This document shows, piece after piece, positions 24,341 through 35,700 of a DNA stretch of 64,000 bases. The number at the start of each line of letters is the position of its first letter. Positions within the stretch are counted from its first letter, which is position 1. The position numbers and the translations under genes were made by a program. The DNA is from Temnopleurus reevesii (Eukaryota > Echinodermata > Echinoidea > Temnopleuroida > Temnopleuridae). Where the stretch lies: assembly GCA_036244855.1 (NCBI GenBank), contig BQKZ01000066.1, positions 152,442-216,441 on the forward strand, given 5' to 3'. A model generated the notes under the pieces. That model was given only the letters and a program-made list of their open reading frames with translations. It searched no databases and was not told the DNA's origin.

Positions 24341-25257
24341 NNNNNNNNNNNNNNNNNNNNNNNNNNNNNNNNNNNNNNNNNNNNNNNNNNNNNNNNNNNN
24401 NNNNNNNNNNNNNNNNNNNNNNNNNNNNNNNNNNNNNNNNNNNNNNNNNNNNNNNNNNNNNNNNNNNNNNNNNNNNNNNNNNNNNNNNNNNNNNNNNNNN
24501 NNNNNNNNNNNNNNNNNNNNNNNNNNNNNNNNNNNNNNNNNNNNNNNNNNNNNNNNNNNNNNNNNNNNNNNNNNNNNNNNNNNNNNNNNNNNNNNNNNNN
24601 NNNNNNNNNNNNNNNNNNNNNNNNNNNNNNNNNNNNNNNNNNNNNNNNNNNNNNNNNNNNNNNNNNNNNNNNNNNNNNNNNNNNNNNNNNNNNNNNNNNN
24701 NNNNNNNNNNNNNNNNNNNNNNNNNNNNNNNNNNNNNNNNNNNNNNNNNNNNNNNNNNNNNNNNNNNNNNNNNNNNNNNNNNNNNNNNNNNNNNNNNNNN
24801 NNNNNNNNNNNNNNNNNNNNNNNNNNNNNNNNNNNNNNNNNNNNNNNNNNNNNNNNNNNNNNNNNNNNNNNNNNNNNNNNNNNNNNNNNNNNNNNNNNNN
24901 NNNNNNNNNNNNNNNNNNNNNNNNNNNNNNNNNNNNNNNNNNNNNNNNNNNNNNNNNNNNNNNNNNNNNNNNNNNNNNNNNNNNNNNNNNNNNNNNNNNN
25001 NNNNNNNNNNNNNNNNNNNNNNNNNNNNNNNNNNNNNNNNNNNNNNNNNNNNNNNNNNNNNNNNNNNNNNNNNNNNNNNNNNNNNNNNNNNNNNNNNNNN
25101 NNNNNNNNNNNNNNNNNNNNNNNNNNNNNNNNNNNNNNNNNNNNNNNNNNNNNNNNNNNNNNNNNNNNNNNNNNNNNNNNNNNNNNNNNNNNNNNNNNNN
25201 NNNNNNNNNNNNNNNNNNNNNNNNNNNNNNNNNNNNNNNNNNNNNNNNNNNNNNNNN
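24341..25257. other. Assembly gap, 917 N
   Basis: A run of N only. Long open frames spanning it on both strands are artefacts of translating N. Confidence 0.99.
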
Positions 25258-25810
25258 ATTTGTAATGTATGCTGAATATATCATTGCAAGCAGGGTTACC
25301 AATCTACCTGGAAAATGGGTTTCTTTTCCAGCCAGAGAAAAATCAGGGAATTTGACACAAAGTAGGTGAATTAGTGAATTGTGCCAAGGAAATGACATTT
25401 TGAAAATTTATCTGGGAAGTTTGCTCTCCTCGAATAGTGGGAACCTCAAAAAGGTTTTGATTTCCATTGAAATACTTTTTCTTTAGTGATAAATATTAAT
25501 AGTGGAATAGGAAATTATGTAACATCTTTGAAATGAAATACTTTAAAGAGACATGTGGATTTTTCGTGAGCATGAATTGCAGGGTTTGGTGCTAGTTTAT
25601 TTCCGAGCATAAGAAAGACAAATGATAGTAATTAGACTTTTTGTTTTAGATATAGCATTCAATTTGTTATTCCTCTTCTTTTTAAAAGCTCTCTTCAAAT
25701 GCAGTATGATTACCCTATGTTTATCGAAGTGAAGAAAGTTATCAACCTCATTCAACTTTTATACCATAGAATAATACAAAATACTGCAAAGCAACAAAAA
25801 AATATTAATA

Positions 25811-26008
25811 CAGTCAATCTTGCCTATTAAAGTCATATCTGTTGGGACTGAAGAAATAGCTTTGACTTTTTAGAAATCATTGACTTATGAGGGGTAAAAT
25901 TGATAAGATACACAAAAAAAAAATGAAATAAGCTGAAATAAGTTGAAATAAGCTTCAACTTATGCAATTATTTGACGTTTGCTAGGTTGACTTAGGCAAG
26001 GTTGACTG
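25811..26008. mobile_element. TA-flanked MITE (CAGTCAA ends)
   Basis: It begins CAGTCAATCTTGCCTA and ends TAGGCAAGGTTGACTG, inverse of each other, with TA on each side. CAG...CTG ends and TA duplications suggest a Tc1/mariner-type (pogo-like) non-autonomous element. Its interior shares GACTTA and ATTATTTGAC text with 42686-42859. Confidence 0.65.
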
Positions 26009-26049
26009 TATACAGTAATGTTTATTTCCATCCCACCATTCCGATCAAA

Positions 26050-26205
26050 TATTACATTATTTTGACTCACTTTGTAGTGTAGAAGATGTCTCTGTGTATA
26101 TATCTCTTTTATTTGGTATCATTCTTTTAAACAAATGTGACATTGTTTTACTCACTCTGTAGCATAAGGGTCTCTCCGTGTATACCTCCTTTATTTGCTC
26201 ATATC
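26050..26205. repeat. Direct repeat pair upstream of lectin gene
   Basis: Two about 75-bp units share GACTCACTTTGTAG / TACTCACTCTGTAG and GTCTCT.(T/C)GTGTATA..TC.(C)TTTATTTG. The role is unknown; they lie 0.5-0.65 kb before the start codon. Confidence 0.5.
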
Positions 26206-26222
26206 TGTAGCTCCATCTCAAA

Positions 26223-26264
26223 CCACTGATTTGCGCTCTTATCTTTTCGCAAACAAATCAGTGG
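26223..26264. repeat. 11-bp perfect inverted repeat upstream of lectin gene
   Basis: CCACTGATTTG at 26223-26233 pairs with CAAATCAGTGG at 26254-26264 around a 20-base loop. It lies about 450 bp before the ATG at 26715. It could be a regulatory palindrome, a transposon scar or chance. Confidence 0.5.
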
Positions 26265-26714
26265 GGGAGGAGTTTCTACATCTCTTTGCCTCATGGGTAA
26301 TGTAGAAGAAGAATATTAAAAACACCCCCTTTGAAGTGTAACAAGACTACTCCAGAGGTTGACTGTCTGATGAGGAGGGTGTGTGGATTTTCACCCAAGG
26401 TGCCTGAGTGCTTAAATCAAAGTAGCAGGCTGTAAATTTTTCGAGGATCGGAAGATATTTTCCTTTTTAATTTCATAGTCCTCGCCAATATCATATTCCA
26501 GGGGGTGTTGTTTGTCATGGGATGGTTTATTTGATGATTTGATTTTTTTTTTCGGAGTAGAAATTTCTTGGGTTCTGACACCCTCTTACAAGGAAAGATA
26601 AAAGAAATTTGGGTTTTTAGAAGAGGTTTCGGTTGATTTGAACCATTGAAAAGTTTTGTCTTGTGAGCAGAGAACCCGTCTTTTGAGAGGGTCGAACTTT
26701 TGAAACTGTGGAAC

Positions 26715-26760
26715 ATGTTGAGAGTATTAGCATTAATTGTGCTGCTCCAGCCAGCGATCG
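26715..26760 (+). CDS. Signal-peptide exon of the lectin receptor
   Basis: ATG at 26715 starts MLRVLALIVLLQPAI, a short basic start and a hydrophobic core typical of a secretory signal peptide. The exon ends with one base of the next codon before GTAAGT, matching the phase of the CTLD1 exon at 32687. Reading upstream in frame from 26700 gives no ATG. It is the best start I see, but a first exon placed elsewhere cannot be excluded. Confidence 0.65.
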
Positions 26761-29700
26761 GTAAGTCAACTCAACTCTTTTTTTTTTTATCATTGATTTT
26801 CATGAGAGAAAGTGATGAATTGAGAGGAAAGAAAGACAGAAAGAGAGTGGGAGAGGGAGATATTTGGAGGGGGTTGAGACGGAAATAAAGGAGGAGATGG
26901 AGCAGAGAGAAAGAGAGAGGGAGGGAGAGAGCAAGAGGAGAAATAGTAAAAGGAAAGCATTTATTAGTAGAACTTGGAGGGAGAGAGAGAGAGAGTAGCA
27001 AAGCAAATTTCAAAGAAAATGTGATAACAAATGGCATTGATCAGGGTGTTGAGAGAGAGAGAGAACGTCAGAGACAGAAAAGGGTACACTGTAAAGCATA
27101 TTGAGAGGGAAAAGCAGCAAGAGTGAGAGAGAGAGAGAGAGAGAAAGAAAGAGAGAAAGGAGAGATAAAAGCATTTGCAAGAGTAGAGAGGGAGAGAGAC
27201 AGATGATGTTGTAAATTAAGCCCTTAAAGATGTTGGATAGAATTGATGATTTGACAATGTAACTATTGAAAGGAACTTGGGGGGAAAAAACCCTGTAACG
27301 TAAAGTTTTGGATCAATCATAAGTCTATTGAAAATCAAGTTTTTGATTGCTTGCAAACTTGCTCTATGTTGCAGTCAGCTGGACATCATTAAATGGATCA
27401 TTGAGAAGAAATTGAAAATGAAAAATGGGAAAAGCCCAAGGGTCATATGAACTCCAATATCAATTTTTTCCTCCCAGGTAAGCTACAAGAGATACAGCTA
27501 GGGAAACCAGTTATCTTTTTAAAGTCCAACGTTTTTCTCTAGTGTTTGTTAACTTTAAAAGTAGACAAATGATCTAAATGATATTGTGTTTGGAATGATA
27601 ATGGATTATCTTCTAAAAGAGTAAAAAGGAAGGTGGGTGCACTGCATGAAGATAGGAATGCCAGGGACAAAATAATTTTCTGAAGTTTCTTATGAGTTTC
27701 CACTCTCAAAAAAGATCAAAGAAATTGCTTCACTCTGTGAAACACTATTGTGCAAAAACAGCCATATAGTGATAGTTAGCACATTTTTTATTCAATTAAG
27801 CCTTGATTAGAACTAAAACTGGAAGTAACTTGTATGTTTGAATAATTTGAACCTTGAATTATTGCTTCAAATTTTTCAGAGATGTATGAAATTGATATAT
27901 TTTGAGTATAGAAATTATGTCTGTTTTGTAGACTAATGTTTAAGAGATTATTTGATGGTAGGGTGAGTCTAATATTAACTGAGGTGTTTTTACAACTCTC
28001 CAAGTAATACAGTAAAACATACTGTTGTTTTCTATGAAAAAGAGGCAATAATTCGAGCCAGAGAGATGAGCTTTCAAGCTTGACTTGTCAGTAGGGTATC
28101 AAGGCATGGGTTTTATTTCTTTTGAAAGGAGAAATGCCTTTTCATGACATTTAGAAGTGTAAACTTTCCAGGTTTGAAAAAGAATATGAAAGATAAAAAA
28201 GTGATTAAGAAAGAAGTACTATTTAATTCTTTGCTTTAATAACTGTTTACCTTATCTATCAGTAAAAAGGAAATCCCTGTTTTATCACTTGAACCAACTG
28301 GAAATCGTAAAGAGATGAATGATTTTCTTTTGATTGTGATTTACTTTTATAGTAACATTTTTGAAGATTTTGTTTTAATTGTGTTTCTATTCTTTTAATT
28401 GGGATATATTTTCTTTGACCAATAACAGTTGCCCTATCAACTTTGTAATTTTATTAATGAGGGTATTAAAAAATCAACATGGACATCATTTTGCCATATG
28501 AAGAACAAGAAAGGGACTGAAATTTATACCAATGATTTTTTGATTTTCAGATTTATCTCCCATTTTTATTTCAGTGCAAAAGAGACCATTTCATTGTAAA
28601 TATATAGATTGAAAACATTTCTTTTTTCAATAATTCTGACAAATTTCATTCTCCTCATTCCAATTTTTGTAGAATATTTTCTCACATTCAAATAAATACG
28701 CCTCCCAAAAGTTGAAGATGCACATGTGAATCCATGNAAAATCAAGTTTTTGATTGCTTGCAAACTTGCTCTATGTTGCAGTCAGCTGGACATCATTAAA
28801 TGGATCATTGAGAAGAAATTGAAAATGAAAAACGGGAAAAGCCCAAGGGTCATATGATCTCTAAGATCAATTTCTTCCCAGGTAGCTACGAGAGGTAAAG
28901 CTAGGGAAACCAGTTTTTTTTTTTTTTTATTCATGTTGGTATATTCATCATATTTTGTATAGTGTTTTTTGTCTAGTTTTGTTGAACAGGGAAGATGATG
29001 AAAATGATTGTGTTTATGGAATGATAATGGATAATCTTTCGAACAAAGGAAAGTGGGTGTTTTGAGATAGTGCCAGGGAAAAATCTTTTCTGAAGTTTAA
29101 AGTTTCACTACCAAAAAGATCAATGGGATTGCTTCACTCTGCGAAACACTAGTCTGCAAAAACAGCCATATTGTGCTAGTTTCCTCTGATTTTGTTTAAA
29201 ATTCAACTAAGTATTGATTTGAACTGACACTGGAAATAACTCGGACAATTGAATAATTTAAAGCTACGAATGACTGCTGAATCTAAACTTATGTAGAGAT
29301 ATATGGAATTAATGTATTATGAGTATTGAAATTATGTCTATATCATAGACTATTGTTTGAGAGATTGTCTGATTGGCTGGGTGAGTTTAGTATTATGAGC
29401 ATAGTGAGATATTTTTTTTCCAAAAAGGATCATAAAACATGTTGTTGTTTTCTGAAAATACTTTGAATATGTCTCTATTATTCACATATATTGGATAGAC
29501 CAGTATAGAAAAGAAAATCATATAAGTTTTTCCACTCAAGGGAAAGATATGTTTATTTGTCAATTTAAGAGTACTTACAACATGTAGGTTTGTCCAACTT
29601 CATTAAAGGGTATATATCAGGCCTAAATTTTCAATACTTTAAGAGTATGCTACTTTTCAATGAGACACATTTTAGTATTCCAGTCAGTCAGAGAGATAAG

Positions 29701-32700
29701 CTTTCAAGCTCGGCCAGTCTTTTGGTTATCAAAGCATGGCTTTAATTTACCTCGAAGAGATGAAATGTCTTTCTTGACTTCAGAGTTTAAATTTTCAAAG
29801 TTGTAAAAGAAAATGTATGAAAGATAAAACGCACTTCTAAAAGTATTTCATTTTTTTCCTTCAAATAACTGTGTACCTTGTCTGTAAATAAAATGGAAAT
29901 CCCTGTGTCATTTGTATTTATGTAATAATTGTACCAAACGATTTACTTTAATTTGTACTTTTGTATAGTAGCATTTTGAATGACTTTTTCCTTATTTTTT
30001 TAAATCTATTCTATTATATTTATTTGAAACTCTTTTCTTTGACTAATAAAAGGTGCATTGTCAACTTATAATTTTGTTCATAAGAGTAATTCATACTTAA
30101 ATCTGATAATCCAATGGTTTTTTCATTTTCATTGTTCCCAATTGTATTTCAACTTAAAAGAGACCATTTCATTGCTGGTAAATGCATATTATTGATGGGG
30201 AAAATCACTGGAGCTGTTAAAAATTATTAGCATGTTTTTGCATTTCATAAATTTGAAAGTTCAATTCAGCAATTCTTTTTTTAAATAATAACAAAAATTT
30301 CATTCTCCTCATTCCAATTTTCGTAGAATATTTTCTCTCATTCAAATAAATACGCCTCCCAAAAGTTGAAGATGCACATGTGAATCCATGTGATGCCGAT
30401 TTGCAATATACGAAGTTACATAATCCAAACTATATATTTGCCCAGCCTCCCGTAAAAATAAAAGATAAAAAGATCCAAAATTGAGAAAAAAAACATGCTC
30501 TTACACGTGATGTAAAGATCCTAGCATCCCCTTGTGTAACAGAGCATGGGATATATCCCAAAGTCCGGTTGCATCCAGATCTTACAATGTTACATATACC
30601 TCACATTAGATCACATTGCACTGTAAAACCTACCATTCGGAGTATTTATCCCCATTATCAGTGTCATTATCTCTTTGTTTATCTGATTATATGTAAGGCT
30701 ACTGTTGATAAGTTGTGAAGGATACGCAAACTCATCCCATTAGTTTGTTGGTATTTAGTGTTTCGGCTCCTATTTGCTAGTTAGGTTTATCTGATTGATC
30801 TTAATTGTACATGAACCGCCCCCTTCTGAACCAACAGTCCACCATCATCTTCAACGAATGAGGAATTGTTGTTTCAGTTAAATAATCTTGTATAAAACTG
30901 AAGTTTATATTTGGTTCACATAAAGTTTTTAAAAAGTTGAAAGTCGGTTTATATTAGGATTTTGGTCATTGAGAGATACATTTAGATTAGTTTAGTATGA
31001 AAATAAATGAAATGACAAGCTGCTTCTTTGTAAGATGAGATTGAATTTCTGGAAAGTGTGTTAAGCTGCTGCTTGTACACTACGATATTGTTTATTTCTG
31101 TTGAATAAAAGATGAAAGAGCAGTTGATTTTCTCTATTTCACTGAGCTTTTTATTTCAGAAGTAACCAAAAAATATATCCTATTAGAATTTTGAGATCAC
31201 ATTTTTAGGCTTTTTTATGAAGTTTATCTGATCGATCTTAATTGTACATTAACCGCCCCCTTCTTACCCAACAGTCCACCATTATCCTCTGCGAAAGATG
31301 ACTTGTTGTTAGATAATCTTGTAGATGAGAGTTGGCTTATATTAAGTTTCTATTGGAAGAAAGATACATATAGATGGCTTTATATGAAAATGAATAAAAT
31401 GTCAAGAGGCTTCTTTGTAAGATCAGATCAAATTTCTGGAAAGTTTGTGAAGCTGCTGCTTGTACACTAAGATTTTGTTTATTTCTGTTGAATAAAAGAT
31501 GAAAGAGCAGTTGATTTTTTCCATTTCACTGAGCTATTTATTTCAGAAGTAACCAAAAAATATATCCTATTAGAATTTTGAGATCACATTTTTAAGCTCT
31601 TTTAATATTCTCAATTGTACATGAACCGCCCCCTTCTGAACCAACAATCCACCACCCTCACCTAGTCATGATGGTGAGAAATTTGTTAAAGGGGAGTTAC
31701 ACCCAGACAATAATGTAGTGTCAGTAAATGAAGAAAAATCAGATGAACAAACTGTGAAAATTTGAGCAAAATTTGATAATCCGTTCAAAAGTTATGAATT
31801 TTCAAAGTCATTATTTCCACCTGTGCTGGGCATCCTTGAAATGGCATGCGTATATCTAATTAGCATAATCTGTGATGTCATACATGGAGAACTCCTCATT
31901 CACTTTGTATTTAAATTTATTGAAAATGGATCAATATCATATTTCAAATATTCAATTTAAGGAGCCCATGAGGGGTGTAAATCAAAAGTTTGAAAATTCA
32001 TAACTTTTGAATGGATTATCCGATTTTGCTCAAATTTTCACAGTTTGTTCATCTTATTTTTCTTCATTTAATGATAGCAATTTAATCTCTGAGTGTAGTT
32101 CCCCTTTAAATTGTCTTGCATGAAACGTGAGATGAAAGTTACTTTTAATTCAGATTTATTCCGTCAATGTATGATATAAATGAATGACAAAATTTCCATA
32201 ATTATGTTATGCTGCTGGAACACTCAGATTTGATTTAATTCCCCATTGGATAAAAGAGAAACCCCAAATACAGCTGCTTGTCCCCATACTTTCGAAATAA
32301 TTTTTTTCAAGATTCCTTTTTAATTAGATAGCACATTTCTTCAAAATTATTGTTGGAAATATGGTTTTAAAAAATTAAGAAAAGAAGATATGCACAATAT
32401 TCACCTCTATTCTGTTGAATTGATTTTTCCAATTCTCAATATGTTTATATGGATGTCAAGTTTGTATAATCTTAGTAAAAACACAACATTACTTTATTTC
32501 GTAAAAATTATTTGTTCGAAATGCAAGATAGAATATTCAGGATATAATCTTGTATTCATTCATCTATTGATTTATTAATTTATTTTTATATGTAGTATAT
32601 TTTTAGTAGAAATACAATCACAGTCTCTTCAGATAAGCTCAAGATTTTGCTAAAATCTTCTCTTTCCATTTCTCTGTCATACGCAGTATTATGCCAGGTG

Positions 32701-35700
32701 TGCGCTACAGGTTGGACTCTGTCGGGAGACAACTGCTTCAAACTAATGCCAGACAGTAAAAACTGGCACGAAGCATCAATATCATGCCAGAACGATGGAG
32801 GTCTCCTTGCCATGCCAAAGACACAAGAAATTAATGTAAGTCCAGATTCACAGTGTTTATAGACCCATCTGATGATTGATTTAGGGGGTGTTGCTCAAAA
32901 TCAACTGCAGATCAACTGCAACTTTATAAATTGTAACGCGCATTTTTCATTCGCGCGCGATATGCGCATTTAAGAAGACGCGCATGAAACAATTATTTTG
33001 ATTGGCGCATTCCGCTTTATAGACCCATCTGATGATTGATTTAGGGGGTGTTGCTCAAAATCAACTGCAGATTAACTGCAACTTTATAAATTGTAACATG
33101 CATTTTCATTCGCGCGCGATATGCGCATTTAACAGCATGAAACAATGATTTTGATTGGCGCATTCCGATCAACTGCAACTTGCGATCAATTGCAACTTTT
33201 GAGCAACACCCCCTTATGTGTAGTAGAAGCGCCAGTACTGCCACGTACCCAACTTTGTTTCTTTGCAGTGTCCACAGTTTAGTCCTCTGTATAGTTTATC
33301 TGTCCACAGGCTATGGGGAGATGTGTAACTCGGATCTCTCCGGTCCACAGAGTCGGACCTTTCTCCTCGTTGGTACATGGCAGTAGTTTGCTACCCACTT
33401 TGTCAGAATTAGAGCTTTACCATGGAAATTATTCAATTATTTGCTAGATTTACACCCTGAAACAAGTCCATATGGTCTCTTGATAAACTTAGATCTTTTC
33501 TTTTGATGTGTCCTCATGCATAACATAATGGATATTTGAGAACCATCACTGAATCACTTTGTCTCTGGAAGCTCCTCATATCAATTATGCTAATTTCTTT
33601 TACGGGTATTTTTTGTTTTTTGTGCATACGTTCACAGAAGCTTCTAACACTTCAGCAGGAAATTATTTTAAAAGGAACATTATAACAATAGGACAAGAAG
33701 TGAATAATCACAAGAACTTCTCAATATTTGCTGACAAATCTTTGTATTTGTTGCCCTTTCTCTCATTACACAGGATGTTTTAACCCAAATGATCAACGCC
33801 GCCTCAGGAGGGAGTCATTGGATTGGTGTACACGACGTCAGTCAAGAGGGATCGTTCGTCTTCTCCGACAACACTCCCGTAGTAACTCCGTAAGAACCCA
33901 TTCATTTTTATAAGCCATGCTAGTCAGAATTCTTGCATTGCCTGTTAAAATCTCATATTTCCCTCTCTTACATGTTTTGATTTGAATAAATTGAAATTAA
34001 ATTCAATATTAGCTAAAAATGAATTCAATGAAATAAAGCTATCAATAAAGAATTAAACAGAGTATCTACTTGATCTTCATATATTTTTATCCAGAATCGC
34101 AAATGAAAAAAAAATTCAAATATGGACGAGCTGAAAGAGCTGACTGTGTCCCATATATTGTTAGTTGCAGAAAATTCTAAGCAGAAAACTGAACGTTATA
34201 ACAATTCTTAACAAGTCAACATCTCTCTGCCTTGATCTTTTGTACCATGATTTCTGTCAATCAGCATTCATTTAACTTAATTTGCATTTTGTCTGATATA
34301 CATATTGAATATAATCATCCATGAATAGATATTTCCTGTTCTCTATAGGAAGTAGTGTCAATCATGACGGACTGACTTTAATTTATGTGTATGAAACAGA
34401 GTTCTATCTTGTCTCCAATTACATGTATACTTAAAAAATGCCTTAGATTATGGAATAGTGGTGAGCCGAACAACGATTATTCGGCTGAAGATTGCGCAGA
34501 AATTACCAATACTGGTGGATGGAATGATCAAGACTGTTATGCAATTAGGCCTTACCTATGTCAAAGAGATAACGGTAAAGTACCCCCCCCCCCCCTTTAA
34601 TCGACCCTCTTCCATCAATGTTTATCCAACCATCTTCCACTTAGATTATTCTTTCTCAGAGCATTTTATAGTCATCTTTTCTCACCAATATAAAGGGTTC
34701 ATAGCAATCATTCATTTTCCAGATTTGTGCGATAATTTTTTTTGTTTTGTTTCGGTATCAGAATTACAAAATCTTTGATATGCTACCCATTTTTGTTGAT
34801 TTATCAAGAGGAATGTGTTTTTTCTTCTTGTTTAGGGGTGCAAAATATATACACTTAGTCTGTCAGTTTGTGTTAATTTTTCAAGAGAAATGTGGTTTTG
34901 TTTCAGGTTTTGGAGTCGAGGAGAGCCCAATAATTATTATAGTTGGAGGGGTGGAGAGGATTGCGTAGAGCTATACAGGAATGGAAAATGGAATGACCTG
35001 CGTTGCCAATATAGACGTCGTGGCTATATATGCCAAAGGGATAATGGTAAAGAGACATAACCACTCAAATGTTTGCTTTGGAACCTTTCTTTAACGCTCA
35101 GCATGGACCAATACCAGGCAGTAACCCAACTCAATCTACAAACCTGCATGTGCTTAACAAAAGAAAAATGACAGCCTCTCTTTCTTCTGCAGTGCTCTTA
35201 AAGATTAACCCCTACCTTGAAGATTTTCAGGAATCAGGCTGTAAAATATCTGGCAATCTACCCTTCTCGCTTCAATTCCGACTTGTGCATGTTTATAGGC
35301 CCACCTTCTGCCTTCGGTTTTCATAATAACATGGTTACTTTTCAGGTTTCTGGAAAACAAGATGAGAGCACAACAACTTTGAAATAGGTCAAAATCCATC
35401 TCTTCCAACAATGAATAAACTCCTACTCCCCCCCCCCCCCATGACCTCTTTCCTAATATCCCTGAAGCCTAAAAACTTTGGAACAGGACATGGTTGTTCA
35501 GAATCAATCTCTTCTAATAATAAAAAAAATCCTACTCCCCATGACCTCTTACCTAATATGCCTCGATCCCTACCTTGCTTTAACTCCTTTTCAAAGGCAA
35601 AATTAATGTGATTAATTTGTAGGTTTTGGAATACAGGAGAGCCCAGCAACATATATGGCAAGACAACCTGTAATGCAACCAAATGTCTACAATACCATTC

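Larger units (their letters stand above)
20797..26714. other. Separase 3' UTR and intergenic region
   Basis: AT-rich sequence between the separase stop and the lectin signal-peptide exon. The first 400 bases hold diverged internal repeats of TTCCTTCC-TTTCAAG and TATCCTTTATCAAAGATC. Candidate polyadenylation hexamers are at 22032 and 22697. The remainder has an ATGCCTCCGCC-like fragment at 22345, a foldback-MITE edge near 23370, a SINE body, an N gap and a TA-flanked MITE. No conserved ORF is visible. Confidence 0.6.

Noticed and set aside
24181..25398. Long open frames of about 300-400 residues on both strands
   Set aside because: They consist almost wholly of translated N from the assembly gap.
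26771..27037. Leu/Ser-rich minus-strand open frames resembling membrane proteins
   Set aside because: They are the complement of a GA-rich microsatellite.
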